A DNA stretch of 64,000 bases from a bacterium (GCA_021158465.1 JAGGUN010000019.1:88481-152480), one strand, 5' to 3'. Positions 9,359 through 18,630 are shown, counted from the stretch's first letter. Made by a program: numbers and translations. The notes: generated by a model from the letters alone, not told the origin.

Positions 9359-10216
9359 CTAATCTCCGGAAAGTTCCTCTAATTTTTTATAGAGGGATTC
9401 CAGTTCATCGGTTTCGTCAGGTTCCTGCTCAGCTTCTTCAGCCTCACCTTCAGGAGCAGCTTCCTCTTGAACCTCTTTTCGAGGAACTTCGGCTACCGTC
9501 TCGACAGAAGCCTCTTCCTCCTTAAAAGGCGGTTCGCCAGCAGCTTTTGCTATTTTCCTTATGTCGAAGTGTAGGAGAAGAAGCGTGAGCCACATCAGGA
9601 GGAAAAGCAAAACGATGAGTATCATTTGGAGTCTCCCATCGGTAGGCATTATAAGATAGTTTTTTAGCGGAGCTTCCCTCTCCACAGTATCCACCGTGCT
9701 AACGAAAACCGTCTCCTTCACGATGACCGTTTCTGGAATGCTCACGGATGTATCTATTATGGCAGTTGTTTCTTCTGGAGGAGTCCATTCAACCCAGTCA
9801 CCATTCTCCGACCTGACGAGGAGTTGAGCTGAGAAATGATGTGTTCGGGTCTTCGTAGCAACAAAGGCTACCCACATATCCTTGCTCGAATGTGGTGGAA
9901 TCTCCGGAAGGTCAAAATAAACCCTTCTGTTGGCAGGGTCCTTTGTTGCGTATTCTCTCGGGTTCAACCCTGACCTCCCTTTCCATCTTGGAGACCTAAG
10001 CAGTCGAACCCCTGCTGGGTATCTAACCTCCACGCGCGGGCTCTCGATAGTGAACTCTGTCTCGTTGATGAGTGTAAAGTCATACCAGCGAACATTCCCG
10101 CGAGCGATGTAGAGAGAATACTCATCGGGGTTGATATAGCAACCATCATACCCATAAGCTATGAACGGCAAAAGCAAAAGGGGAATGAACAGCAGAAATC
10201 TATAAGCCTTCTTCAT
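9359..10216 (-). CDS. exported single-pass membrane protein with Ig-like ectodomain and acidic tail, unknown function
   Basis: 285 residues, not recognised. A signal peptide (MKKAYRFLLFIPLLLLPFIAYG) precedes a ~160-residue extracytoplasmic beta-rich domain. One transmembrane helix (about 205-225, LQMILIVLLFLLMWLTLLLL) follows, then a strongly acidic Glu-rich tail. The ectodomain is similar in pattern to that of the gene upstream (conserved YPAG/YPEG, FDLP/FQFP and AFVATK/AFFCATK motifs), so the two look like old paralogs. It overlaps the upstream gene by 17 bases and is the last gene of a three-gene operon. A pairing or sensory role is only a guess. Confidence 0.75.
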   Translation of the reverse strand: MKKAYRFLLFIPLLLLPFIAYGYDGCYINPDEYSLYIARGNVRWYDFTLINETEFTIESPRVEVRYPAGVRLLRSPRWKGRSGLNPREYATKDPANRRVYFDLPEIPPHSSKDMWVAFVATKTRTHHFSAQLLVRSENGDWVEWTPPEETTAIIDTSVSIPETVIVKETVFVSTVDTVEREAPLKNYLIMPTDGRLQMILIVLLFLLMWLTLLLLHFDIRKIAKAAGEPPFKEEEASVETVAEVPRKEVQEEAAPEGEAEEAEQEPDETDELESLYKKLEELSGD

Positions 10217-10940
10217 CTTTTGCGGAGCGCTCTATCTCCAGTGATACAAGTTTTTTCTGCACTTCTATTAAGATGTCTGTTCTCTTCTTCAATTCCTGCC
10301 AACGACGGCGGCTCCTCGCATCTGAAACGAGCAGAAGCAAGAGCAGAAGAACCCAGAGGAGTATCATTACCAAGCTGATTATACCTCCCAACCGAGGGGA
10401 AGATTTTGTGGTGGCTCCAGACATCTCCTCTGAAATGCTTGACGAACTATCGGAACTCAGGAAATGAACGGTCTGTCCCTCTCGTGTGTTCTCATAAAGG
10501 AGGGAGTCTCCGCTCTGCCAGCGGATCGTGTAATCGAATTTCAATTTTCCGTATTTGGTGGCACAGAAAAATGCGTAGAACCTCTCCTCTGAGTTGGCTA
10601 TCGGATAGGGGAACTGGAACCTGACGAGACGATTATTGTAGTCGATAAAGTGTCCATCCCAGGGGAAACGGGTAACCTTTCTCTCGTGGAACTTGGCAAG
10701 AAGTGGCTCTGTTCCCTCCGGATAGTGTAACTCGGCAGTAACATTCGACATCCTGTATGCTGTTCGGTTCTTGAAGCGCACCTCGACCATAAATGTGTCT
10801 CCTGCGATGTGCTCGTTATCGAGACCATACTCCTCTACCCTTATCTCCCAGGGACGAGCGACATCACAGAAGGAAACAGCCGGCTTGCATATAAGCAAAC
10901 CGACTGTCAGAACCAGCAGATATTTACCCTTACTGAACAC
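10200..10940 (-). CDS. exported single-pass membrane protein with Ig-like ectodomain, paralog of the next gene
   Basis: 246 residues, start codon GTG after AAGG. Signal peptide (YLLVLTVGLLICKPAVSFC), then a ~150-residue beta-rich ectodomain with TFMVEVRFKNRTAYRMSNV, a Ser-rich stalk (SSDSSSSIS), one transmembrane helix (~185-207), and a basic coiled-coil tail (SRRRWQELKKRTDILIEVQ). The architecture and motifs (YPEG, AFFCATK) repeat those of the following gene. Its start overlaps the upstream gene's stop by 11 bases and its end overlaps the downstream gene by 17 bases, so translation is coupled. Function unknown. Confidence 0.75.
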   Translation of the reverse strand: MFSKGKYLLVLTVGLLICKPAVSFCDVARPWEIRVEEYGLDNEHIAGDTFMVEVRFKNRTAYRMSNVTAELHYPEGTEPLLAKFHERKVTRFPWDGHFIDYNNRLVRFQFPYPIANSEERFYAFFCATKYGKLKFDYTIRWQSGDSLLYENTREGQTVHFLSSDSSSSISEEMSGATTKSSPRLGGIISLVMILLWVLLLLLLLVSDARSRRRWQELKKRTDILIEVQKKLVSLEIERSAKDEEGL

Positions 10941-12435
10941 GAACCTTTATCTGTTTTGCTATCACCGGCTCACGGCAGGAATCTGTGTTGTTGTCCGTTA
11001 TAGTGTGATAATTAATCCAGTCTCCATGGTCAGCCTGAACCCAGGCATCGCTTCCGGCGTCCAGGTAGGCAAGGATAAGCCATGTCCCGCCACCAGGAGA
11101 CTCACCGAATATCTCGTATATCCTGCCACCGGTGTTCACAAGATGGACCGGTCTACTCGGATCCGGGGAATTTTGAATATCCCAGGTCACCTGAAGCCCG
11201 CCCATATTCTCATCCGGCTGATACTCTATCGTTGTGGATTCATCGTTTATATCCCAATAGGTCTTACTCCCTCCTATCTGATGGCTGTAAGCAACTGCAG
11301 CCTCGACGGAGCGCTCCTTTGCATGATAGTAATAGAAGTGCGGGTCCGGGTTGTATGGATAGAACACAAGATAAGCATTATAGCTCAGTGCTGCCTCTGG
11401 CTTGGCACCGTTCACTGTTGGCGTGAGAACCCCATGCTTATAAACAACTCTCTGTCTGTATGGTGTGTGGGTATATTTGGCTACCAATCGGTTGGTGTAG
11501 TGCTTAAGTGCTCCGGCAGTGTCGGTGGTTCCCCAGTCGACCCAGTAGGCATCAGGCCAGTCAGACCCCTGCTGTAAAGGGTCAACCCTGAAGCGAAGCG
11601 TAAACGGTATGTCAGGATAGAGTATAGGGAGGACACCATCCGGGTTCTGATAGTAGTCTGTTTTATCTTCTACTGTGATCTTGTAGTTGATGAATTGGTC
11701 TTCCGATGTATGGAATACATACGGGTCAGGGCTTGTCTCTACTACATTTACCTCCAGCTTCCAGTGGTTGCAGAGCGGTTTATACTTTCCAATCCAGTTA
11801 ACGGCATACTCTACCTCGGGGGTAACGACATTTTCCCCAGTAACGACGGAGACCAGCACTTTCGAGACACCCGGCTCAAACGACCTTATGATTATCCATG
11901 ACTGGTTTGAAGCGATGTCAATCTTGTCCACCGGTTCACCGGAAGTAGCCTTGAGCCCCTTGACCACCTGCGGCAGGGGAGGGTATACCGGGGTCACTCC
12001 CAGCTGGGTTACAACCTGGTCGGCAGAAGAGCGAATCTGATTGTCGGGGACGCCTGCCGCCTTTACGATCGATACCTCGACACCGGGTTTGCCGCCGTAA
12101 TACTCTCTGGCAGTCTCCATAAACGACCAGCGAACGCCGGTAACCCCCTTGACAACATCCGTGTTCACCGTAGCAACAAGAAGCATCTTCTCACCGTAGG
12201 GAAATGCAGCAATGTTGGCTACAGAGCCGCCCGGTGGAACCGTTTTATTGTCGTGGTTGTGGTTAATATAAAGGTGCTGAAGCTTCCCGGCCGCCACTGC
12301 CTTCTGATAGGGATATTCATACCCGCTAACCACAATTAGCGGAGCCTTCGAAGGTGAAGTAGCTTCTCCGGCAAACAGCCCAACGACAAACAGCAAAGGC
12401 ACAGCAAAAAGAACAAACCTTCCTGTCCCTCTCAT
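10930..12435 (-). CDS. secreted protein of unknown function (501 aa)
   Basis: Begins with a signal peptide (RFVLFAVPLLFVVGLFAG) after a perfect AGGAGG ribosome site. The mature part (~480 residues) is rich in Tyr, Trp, Val and Pro, with no membrane helix and no catalytic motif that I recognise. It has a central Ig-like region (KVLVSVVTGENVVTPEVEY) and a C-terminal part rich in aromatic residues (YPYNPDPHFYYYH) resembling beta-sandwich binding modules. It heads a three-gene operon with two membrane-anchored paralogs and is read from a strong sigma-70-type promoter. The three genes may form one surface complex; that is inference. Confidence 0.75.
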   Translation of the reverse strand: MRGTGRFVLFAVPLLFVVGLFAGEATSPSKAPLIVVSGYEYPYQKAVAAGKLQHLYINHNHDNKTVPPGGSVANIAAFPYGEKMLLVATVNTDVVKGVTGVRWSFMETAREYYGGKPGVEVSIVKAAGVPDNQIRSSADQVVTQLGVTPVYPPLPQVVKGLKATSGEPVDKIDIASNQSWIIIRSFEPGVSKVLVSVVTGENVVTPEVEYAVNWIGKYKPLCNHWKLEVNVVETSPDPYVFHTSEDQFINYKITVEDKTDYYQNPDGVLPILYPDIPFTLRFRVDPLQQGSDWPDAYWVDWGTTDTAGALKHYTNRLVAKYTHTPYRQRVVYKHGVLTPTVNGAKPEAALSYNAYLVFYPYNPDPHFYYYHAKERSVEAAVAYSHQIGGSKTYWDINDESTTIEYQPDENMGGLQVTWDIQNSPDPSRPVHLVNTGGRIYEIFGESPGGGTWLILAYLDAGSDAWVQADHGDWINYHTITDNNTDSCREPVIAKQIKVRVQ

Positions 12436-12481
12436 CTCTCCCTCCTTTGTAAAAGGTTACAATTCTCTTCTCTCTGTGTTC

Positions 12482-12510
12482 AAAATATCAATCGAATTTT
12501 AGCTTGTCAA
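12482..12510 (-). promoter_or_regulatory. strong sigma-70-type promoter
   Basis: On the minus strand TTGACA (12510-12505) and TATTTT (12487-12482) are separated by 17 bases. Transcription would start near 12475, about 40 bases before the ATG at 12435 of the 501-residue secreted protein, leaving room for its AGGAGG site. Confidence 0.7.
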
Positions 12511-12533
12511 GCAAAAAATCTGTTTTCTTGTGT

Positions 12534-13670
12534 TCAGAAATCTGAAAGTATCGCCTCTTTTACCTCTCTGTCCACATTGAGGATGTCCTCAAGGGATGGG
12601 TTATCCTTCGATTTGTGCTCACCAAGAGCCTTCTCGATTATCCTGAAGATATCCGAAAAGCGGATCCTCCCATCGAGGAAAAGGGAAACCGCCGCTTCGT
12701 TTGCAGCATTGAGACAGGCAGGATATGTTCCGCCCTTCTTCAGTGACATATATGCAAAATCGAGTGATGGGAATCGTCCTCTATCTGGTGGGTAGAATGT
12801 CAGGTGTCCCAGCTCATCGAGGTTTAGTTTTTTGATTGGGGATGGGAATCTTGCCGGGTATGTGATGGCATACTGGATGGCGAGTCGCATATCTGGCAGA
12901 GACATCTGGGCTATCTGTGAATGGTCGATGAACTCGACAATTGAATGGACTATCGACTGTGGATGTATGAGCACCTCTATCTGCTCCGGTGGAACATCGA
13001 AGAGATAGTGTGCCTCGATAATCTCGAGCCCCTTGTTCATCATCGTTGCCGAATCCACCGAGATTTTTCTCCCCATAGACCAGGTCGGATGAGAGATAGC
13101 CTCATCGACCGTTACACTGCCGAAATCCACATCCTTATTCCAGAGAGGTCCTCCAGATGCCGTCAGGATGAGCCGAGCCACCTCCTTCTGCTTTCCTGCA
13201 AATAGCCCTTGAAAGATGGCAGAATGCTCCGAGTCAATAGGCAGAAGTTCTCCACCTTGCTTTGCTGCCTCTTTGAAAAGGGGACCAGCTGCCACCAGCG
13301 ATTCCTTGTTCGCCAGACACAACCTCTTCCCCATTTTGAGCGTAGTAAGCCCTGGCAGGAGACCTGCTGTTCCGGTGATTGCGTTAATAACTGTATCGCA
13401 ATCTGTTTCCTCAAGCATACGCAGGACTCCGTCGTTACCACAGAATACCCGCGGGAATATGGACCTAAAATCCTCACAGGCGGAGGCGTCTACGATGGCG
13501 ACGAGGTCGGGCGAAAACTCTTCTACCTGCTCCATCAGAAGCTCGGTATTTCTGTTTACGGCAAGCCCGACCACACGAACAGGATACCCCTTATGATTGA
13601 GAAATCTAACAACATCTAAGCTCTGGCGTCCGATAGAGCCTGTGCTACCCAGGAGCAATACCTTTCTCAT
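12534..13670 (-). CDS. dxr: 1-deoxy-D-xylulose 5-phosphate reductoisomerase
   Basis: 378 residues from the chosen start MRKVLLLGSTGSIGRQS. The frame extends 18 codons upstream, but family members begin right at the Rossmann strand, so the ATG at 13670 is preferred. Features of the family: NADPH motif GSTGSIG (residues ~7-13), AITGTAGLLPGL, ANKESLVAAG, the metal site PIDSEHSAIFQ, ASGGPLW, THPTWSMG-type ISHPTWSMG, and NKGLEIIEAHYLF. The enzyme turns 1-deoxyxylulose 5-phosphate into methylerythritol 4-phosphate, the committed step of the non-mevalonate isoprenoid pathway, in the cytoplasm. It is divergent from the HDOD gene and not visibly in an operon. Confidence 0.97.
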   Translation of the reverse strand: MRKVLLLGSTGSIGRQSLDVVRFLNHKGYPVRVVGLAVNRNTELLMEQVEEFSPDLVAIVDASACEDFRSIFPRVFCGNDGVLRMLEETDCDTVINAITGTAGLLPGLTTLKMGKRLCLANKESLVAAGPLFKEAAKQGGELLPIDSEHSAIFQGLFAGKQKEVARLILTASGGPLWNKDVDFGSVTVDEAISHPTWSMGRKISVDSATMMNKGLEIIEAHYLFDVPPEQIEVLIHPQSIVHSIVEFIDHSQIAQMSLPDMRLAIQYAITYPARFPSPIKKLNLDELGHLTFYPPDRGRFPSLDFAYMSLKKGGTYPACLNAANEAAVSLFLDGRIRFSDIFRIIEKALGEHKSKDNPSLEDILNVDREVKEAILSDF

Positions 13671-13762
13671 CTTAAGCAAATTTAAGGTAATCCTGATGGA
13701 AATCAACATAAAAAAATCGCACAAGCAGTCGATAACCCAGATTAGAAGCAGAGGAGGAAGGT

Positions 13763-14587
13763 ATGCAACGCGACGAAGATTTTGTCCACAAGCTGGTCTG
13801 GCTCCCGGAAGGTCACAGGAGATTGTGGGATCTCCTTGAAACCCTGAACGATAAGAATCTTCTTAAAATAAGCCTTGATAACTTCTTTCCTAAAGGAAAC
13901 TTCTACCGAGCAAGGTTTCTTGAGTTTCTGAGGTTTCGTGGGAAGAATGTAGATAACATCATATTAAATGGTAACTTGTATAACATCGCATCAAAGAATG
14001 AGTTAAGGAATGCGGTTTATTTCCTTTTATTGACTGACATTCTCTTTGATAAGCCGTTACCTCTCAACAAGCCGGAGTTTATCCGTCATTCCCTTAAGGT
14101 TGCTCTTCTCTGTGAGATGCTCATAGAGCTTACAGGAGATGTAGGATACTCGGATTCAGAGAGTTTTGCAGCTGGGCTTTCCCATGATATCGGTGTAATT
14201 CTGCTTGCGGGGAATTTTCCTGAGCGCTACAAAAGGGCGTTTGGGCACTCGATTATGCTACAGATACCTATGTATGTATCGGAGAGGGAAATATTCGGCT
14301 TTGACCATGGCGTGGTCGGTGGGTGGTTCCTGCAAAACAGGGAACTCCCTCGCTGGATTGTTGACGCTGCAAGGTTTCATCACGATCCTGAGAAATCACC
14401 AAAATCAACCAGAAAGCTTGTCTCTTTGGTTGCCTACGCCAATGAACTTGCCAAGCGCGGAATATATAGCCTCGTCGAAACGAGAGAACACAAGTCCTAT
14501 CTTCCCACCTCCGTAGAGCAGGAGCTTATTTCGCGGTCGGAGACGCTTCTCTGTCGGTTCGATCAGGGTATGAGGAAGGTCTCCTGA
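13763..14587 (+). CDS. HDOD domain signalling protein
   Basis: 274 residues, start preceded by GAGGAGGAAGG. Residues ~105-250 form an HDOD domain: RHSLKVALLCEML, the HD dipeptide in GLSHDIGVILL, then GFDHGVVGGWFLQ and ARFHHDPE, all standard for the family. HDOD proteins are non-enzymatic or weakly conserved HD relatives that act in signal transduction, often in motility or cell-cycle control. The N-terminal ~100 residues show no known domain. The gene is divergent from dxr and its stop codon lies three bases from the convergent aminopeptidase stop. Partner unknown. Confidence 0.85.
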   Translation: MQRDEDFVHKLVWLPEGHRRLWDLLETLNDKNLLKISLDNFFPKGNFYRARFLEFLRFRGKNVDNIILNGNLYNIASKNELRNAVYFLLLTDILFDKPLPLNKPEFIRHSLKVALLCEMLIELTGDVGYSDSESFAAGLSHDIGVILLAGNFPERYKRAFGHSIMLQIPMYVSEREIFGFDHGVVGGWFLQNRELPRWIVDAARFHHDPEKSPKSTRKLVSLVAYANELAKRGIYSLVETREHKSYLPTSVEQELISRSETLLCRFDQGMRKVS

Positions 14588-14590
14588 TTG

Positions 14591-16492
14591 TTACCTCATT
14601 ACAACAAACCTTGAGAATACTTTTCTATTTCCTTCTTTTGCGACAGCAAGATATACTCCAGATGGATACCGCGAAACATCCAATGCTGTTTTATATACTA
14701 CATCTGGTATTGTTTCCATTATCTTGCCAAGCTCGTTGTATATCAGCACATTCACCGGGCTTCTTGCGTTGACCTCGATATTTACAGTTGGGTTTGCCGG
14801 ATTTGGGAAGACAGAGATGGACAGTTCAGGAATAGATGTTTGTGGCTCTTCCACACCAGGCTCCACAAAGCGGTAAGCCTTGATAATCTCCTTGTTTGGG
14901 TCGAGGGTCACCGACATCATCCTGTCAGAGAAGATATACTCGAGATGAGTGGTTCGCTCAGTAATAAACTCTCTATGTATCTCGCTGGAGGTCGTCGATG
15001 ATATCCTTATATCGAGGTATGTCTGGAAGATAGGTCCATGCTCCTGAATCTGTGTGATGTCCACATACACCGTGTCGCTCGACTGGTAAGCAGAATACTG
15101 GAAAAACGGATACCCCACATCAAACACCCATTCGTCAAAGAACCAGCTCATATCCTCACCTGTGACATCGTTAACAAGCTCGATAAGGTCATATGTTGTA
15201 ACGGTGGAGTATTTATTCTCTTCATAGTATCTGTGCAGGAGCTCAAAGAAGAGGGAATCTCCTATGGTGTAGCGTAACATATGGATAATCATTGCTCCCT
15301 TGTAATAGACCGTATAGCCGAGGTAGACATCGGGGTCGTAGACAGGGAATATCCCTTCTTCATCCTCGAAGGCTATGTAATCGTTTACCAGCCTTCGTCG
15401 CATCTCGCGGGCGTAGATCTCGCCCCTATTGAACTGATGGTATAATAGCTCGGAGTAGACTGCCATTCCCTCGTTGAGCCAGAAATCTCGCCAGTCAGCT
15501 ATTCCAACAGCGTTCCCCCACCACTGGTGCGAGAACTCGTGAACAAACACCGATTGGTAATGTCCCATGCCAGTTATGAGGGAATCGGAGAGAAAAACTA
15601 TATCCTGATGCTCCATTCCGCCTATCCAAGTGGGCAAAGCCACGAGCACCTGTCCAAACTTGTCAAACGGATACTCTCCAAAATCGGCGATAAAAAGCGA
15701 TTCCACATATTCGACAACACTCAAGTCATCATAGACCAACTCGACCATCGATGGAGGAAAATGGTACGAGAATATATTCCCTGTCTCCGATGTGTCCACG
15801 ATCGTCTCAAAATTACCACTGGCAAAGCATATATTGTATGTGCATATAGGATAATTCTCCTCCCATCTGTATCTTGTTGCCCCCGGGAGATACTCGACTT
15901 CTGTAAGAACGCCGTTGCTTACAAGGATCTCATCTTCTGGGACTATCACCTCGACGGTAGATCTTGCCTTATCCTTGGGGTGGTCAACACACGGAAAGAG
16001 GTAGCGTGCGTTGGATGGCCACGATAGAGTGAATGTTGAAAGGTCTCCAAACCTGCCAGCCTGACGGTAGAAATAAGCCCTCGTTGGTGTAGCAGAGTAG
16101 AAGATGTCATAGACAAGGGTATCACCGGCGGCATAATACCTATCCAAAGCAAATCTAATTGAAGCAGAGTCCTGCGTGAAGCTCACCTCGGAGTCGACCT
16201 CGGCATCGTGGAACAGAACCGAATCTATCGTGAGACTGCAGGCGTCGAAGACAACACTCTCCACAAGGTAGGCTGTCATAACAATGGTAATCTTTGCTTC
16301 CCCAATAATTGAGCCGGGGAGGGACACAATGTCAAACTTGAGGTCATACTCCACAACATCGTATTCTTCCAACGGGTTTGCAGCGGACGGTGCCGGTAGA
16401 TAGACATCCGTCTTCTCAATTGGCGCCCAAGGGTTGCCCCAAACAGCTCCTGCAATCGATAACAAGAATAAAACCGCCATCAATCCTTTCAT
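14591..16492 (-). CDS. secreted M1-family zinc aminopeptidase with T9SS-type sorting tail
   Basis: 633 residues from ATG at 16492, eight bases after AGGAGG; a GTG six bases earlier is too close to that site. Signal peptide MKGLMAVLFLLSIAGAVWG. The M1 catalytic core has the exopeptidase motif GGMEHQD (a GAMEN variant) and the exact zinc motif HEFSH-X18-E (HQWWGN ... WLNEG, about residues 317-340), followed by a conserved tyrosine in YTVYYKGAMIIHML. The last ~75 residues (SVFPNPANPTVNIEV ... IYNELGKIM ... YPSGVYLAVA) are a type A Por sorting domain. It should remove N-terminal residues from peptides at the cell surface. The glutaminyl-cyclase-like gene lies just upstream in the same operon. Confidence 0.93.
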   Translation of the reverse strand: MKGLMAVLFLLSIAGAVWGNPWAPIEKTDVYLPAPSAANPLEEYDVVEYDLKFDIVSLPGSIIGEAKITIVMTAYLVESVVFDACSLTIDSVLFHDAEVDSEVSFTQDSASIRFALDRYYAAGDTLVYDIFYSATPTRAYFYRQAGRFGDLSTFTLSWPSNARYLFPCVDHPKDKARSTVEVIVPEDEILVSNGVLTEVEYLPGATRYRWEENYPICTYNICFASGNFETIVDTSETGNIFSYHFPPSMVELVYDDLSVVEYVESLFIADFGEYPFDKFGQVLVALPTWIGGMEHQDIVFLSDSLITGMGHYQSVFVHEFSHQWWGNAVGIADWRDFWLNEGMAVYSELLYHQFNRGEIYAREMRRRLVNDYIAFEDEEGIFPVYDPDVYLGYTVYYKGAMIIHMLRYTIGDSLFFELLHRYYEENKYSTVTTYDLIELVNDVTGEDMSWFFDEWVFDVGYPFFQYSAYQSSDTVYVDITQIQEHGPIFQTYLDIRISSTTSSEIHREFITERTTHLEYIFSDRMMSVTLDPNKEIIKAYRFVEPGVEEPQTSIPELSISVFPNPANPTVNIEVNARSPVNVLIYNELGKIMETIPDVVYKTALDVSRYPSGVYLAVAKEGNRKVFSRFVVMR

Positions 16493-16497
16493 ACTCA

Positions 16498-17421
16498 CTA
16501 CCTCCTTTTAATCTCGTCATATTTCTCATAGATTATTTTCAGGATGACCTGCCCCACCTTCTCGAGGCTCTCAGGTGAACATTTGTCCGGTGTGTCCTGC
16601 GATGTATGCCACCAAGGGTAATCGAAGTCGATTATGTCCACCGTCTTTATCCCCGCCTCGTTCAGTGGAAGATGGTCATCGATGATGTATTCGTCCATCT
16701 TCTTATTCTCAAATTCCTCTATCCCGAGCTCCTCAGCTGTCTTCCAGATAAGGTCCACCACATCCGATGCATACTTGAGTGAATACCTTTCCTTCTTTAT
16801 AGAAAGGTCCTTATCGCCTACCATATCAAGCAAGATACCGAACCTTGCTCTGTATCCGCCGAGATTCCGAGCGAAGTAGCGCGAGCCAAGAAGGTAATTG
16901 TCGTAGTCACCCTCGTAACCATAGTCCTCAGCATCAAACAGGACAATGTCAACCCCAATAGGAGGAGGTTTTTTGTGCATAATCTCTGCCAAACGCATAA
17001 GTATTGCAACGCCGGAGGCACCATCGTTTGCTCCGGGAGTCGGTGTATCGACATTCGCCGAGTCAGGGTCGTTCTCTGACCTGGGACGGGTATCCCAGTG
17101 GGCGCAGAGAAGTATCCTATCCTTATCCTCCGGACGAAATGAAATGATAAAGTTCGTGCTTGGAAAGAACTGTCCATTATACCCCAGAAAAGAGAACCTC
17201 TGCAACTTTACATTCTTGCAATACTTCTGGAAAAACCCTCTAAAGAAATCTACTGCCTTTTCGTGTCCCTCGCTTCCTGGTTCCCTTGTCCCGAGCTCAA
17301 CCTGGGCAGTAAGGTATTCATACGCTATATCCCCACCAAAGCTTGGAGCTTCTTTCTTTGCTTTTTTGCTGCACCCTGAAACAAGAAACACCGCTGATAC
17401 AAAAATCAGCAGTCTCCTCAT
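16498..17421 (-). CDS. glutaminyl-peptide cyclotransferase-like M28-family lipoprotein
   Basis: 307 residues from the ATG at 17421, seven bases after AGGTGGG; a GTG four codons earlier sits inside that site. A lipobox (FLVSGC) gives a lipoprotein. Metal and substrate motifs in order: CAHWDTRP, GANDGASGVA, FDAEDYG, GSRYFAR, LLDMVGDKD, DDHLPLNEAGI and DFDYPWWHTSQDTPD. This series is typical of bacterial type II glutaminyl cyclases, close relatives of M28 zinc peptidases, which convert N-terminal glutamine to pyroglutamate. In Porphyromonas, a homologous enzyme modifies most exported proteins after signal peptide removal. It is paired with an M1 aminopeptidase. M28 peptidase activity cannot be excluded from sequence alone. 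Confidence 0.85.
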   Translation of the reverse strand: MRRLLIFVSAVFLVSGCSKKAKKEAPSFGGDIAYEYLTAQVELGTREPGSEGHEKAVDFFRGFFQKYCKNVKLQRFSFLGYNGQFFPSTNFIISFRPEDKDRILLCAHWDTRPRSENDPDSANVDTPTPGANDGASGVAILMRLAEIMHKKPPPIGVDIVLFDAEDYGYEGDYDNYLLGSRYFARNLGGYRARFGILLDMVGDKDLSIKKERYSLKYASDVVDLIWKTAEELGIEEFENKKMDEYIIDDHLPLNEAGIKTVDIIDFDYPWWHTSQDTPDKCSPESLEKVGQVILKIIYEKYDEIKRR

Positions 17422-17446
17422 TCTTTGACCCACCTGGGAATTAATG

Positions 17447-17494
17447 TTGAAATATCTTGAAATTTCAATATATTAAATTGTTTTGATTTCGCAA
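17447..17494. promoter_or_regulatory. AT-rich divergent promoter region
   Basis: On the minus strand TTGCGA (17494-17489) and TATATT (17472-17467) are 16 bases apart and would drive the glutaminyl-cyclase/aminopeptidase operon. On the plus strand TTGAAA (17447-17452) and TATTAA (17471-17476) are 18 bases apart and would drive the GT4-DUF4159-DUF4175 operon. The two -10 boxes overlap, so the promoters may compete. Confidence 0.4.
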
Positions 17495-17511
17495 TACCAA
17501 AAAGAGCTTTT

Positions 17512-18630
17512 ATGGGGAAATCTGTTTGCATATTGACATCAACACACCCAGCAACGGATGTGCGGGTTTTCTACCGGGAGGCGAGAACCTTAGCGAAACG
17601 GGGTTTCCAGGTCAGTGTATTCGCCGATTGGGATAGGGAGGAGAACAGAGATGGAGTGAGAATTTATCCTGTCAGGAAGCCGAAGAACCGTTTTGTCCGA
17701 ATACTTTTGCTGTATCGCTTCCTTATAAAGGGGCTTTCTTACCCTGCTGATATCTATCATTTTCACGAACTGGAGCTTGTTCCGTTTATGATAATCCTGA
17801 GGATGCTCTCCAGGAAGCCTGTCATCTTCGACATTCACGAGGATTTTGAGGTGCAGTATAGAAAGGCTCGCTGGCTTGTTGGGCGACCGATGAGGTCCTT
17901 TCTTGTATCGACATCGAGACTGCTTCTCTTCATCTCCCGCGTATTTGATGGAACAGTTCTCGCTTTCGACTACCGAAAGAGATACCTCTTCGACGAGAAA
18001 CCGCTCTGTGTACTTAGGAACTATCCAATAAAGGATATGTTCTCCCGCTTTCCGGCCTCTGAGGATGAAAAAGGCGATTATGTTCTTTATACGGGTAGCA
18101 TCTCACGGCGCAGGGGGATAGAGGAGATGATAGAAGCGGTTCGCATAGCGAGCAAGGAGGTAGATGTAAAACTTCTCCTCCTTGGCAAGCCGATTGAAGC
18201 AGGAATACTTCCGCTTCTCGAAGCGAATAGAGATATTGTGGACTACAGAGGCTTCTTTGATTGGAAGAAAGCAGTGGAAATCTATCGTATAGCAAAAGCT
18301 GGATTGTACATCGTCCATCCGACTCCTGGACTCTCCGGGAACCTCCCGAATAAGGTATTCGAGTATATGGCTATGGGCATACCTATAATTGCATCTGGAG
18401 AAGAGAGCTGGAGACGGTACATAGAGGAGACAGATTCAGGTTTCATCATTGATGGCTTTGAACCGACTTGCTACGCGGAAAAAATTGTGTATCTTCTTAA
18501 GAACAAGGACGAAGCGAAACGGCTCGGCGCAAACGGGAGATATGCGTTTGAGACACGTTTCAACTGGGAGGTAGAATCGAAGAAGCTGCTGTCGCTCTAC
18601 CACAGGATACTCAAAGGAGAAGGTGTATGA
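17512..18630 (+). CDS. GT4-family glycosyltransferase
   Basis: 372 residues with the two Rossmann-like halves of GT-B glycosyltransferases. The N-terminal half has HPATDVRVFYREARTLAKRGF, and FHELELVPFMI and DIHEDFE, as in group 1 transferases. The C-terminal half (~185-370) has LYTGSISRRRGIEEMIEAV, LLLLGKP, PTPGLSGNLPNKVFEYMAMGIPIIAS and a C-terminal helix. The conserved glutamate series E-X7-E is represented by SGNLPNKVFEYMAMG. It probably transfers a sugar from a nucleotide donor in surface glycan or exopolysaccharide synthesis; the substrate is unknown. It overlaps the next gene by four bases and heads a five-gene operon. Confidence 0.88.
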   Translation: MGKSVCILTSTHPATDVRVFYREARTLAKRGFQVSVFADWDREENRDGVRIYPVRKPKNRFVRILLLYRFLIKGLSYPADIYHFHELELVPFMIILRMLSRKPVIFDIHEDFEVQYRKARWLVGRPMRSFLVSTSRLLLFISRVFDGTVLAFDYRKRYLFDEKPLCVLRNYPIKDMFSRFPASEDEKGDYVLYTGSISRRRGIEEMIEAVRIASKEVDVKLLLLGKPIEAGILPLLEANRDIVDYRGFFDWKKAVEIYRIAKAGLYIVHPTPGLSGNLPNKVFEYMAMGIPIIASGEESWRRYIEETDSGFIIDGFEPTCYAEKIVYLLKNKDEAKRLGANGRYAFETRFNWEVESKKLLSLYHRILKGEGV

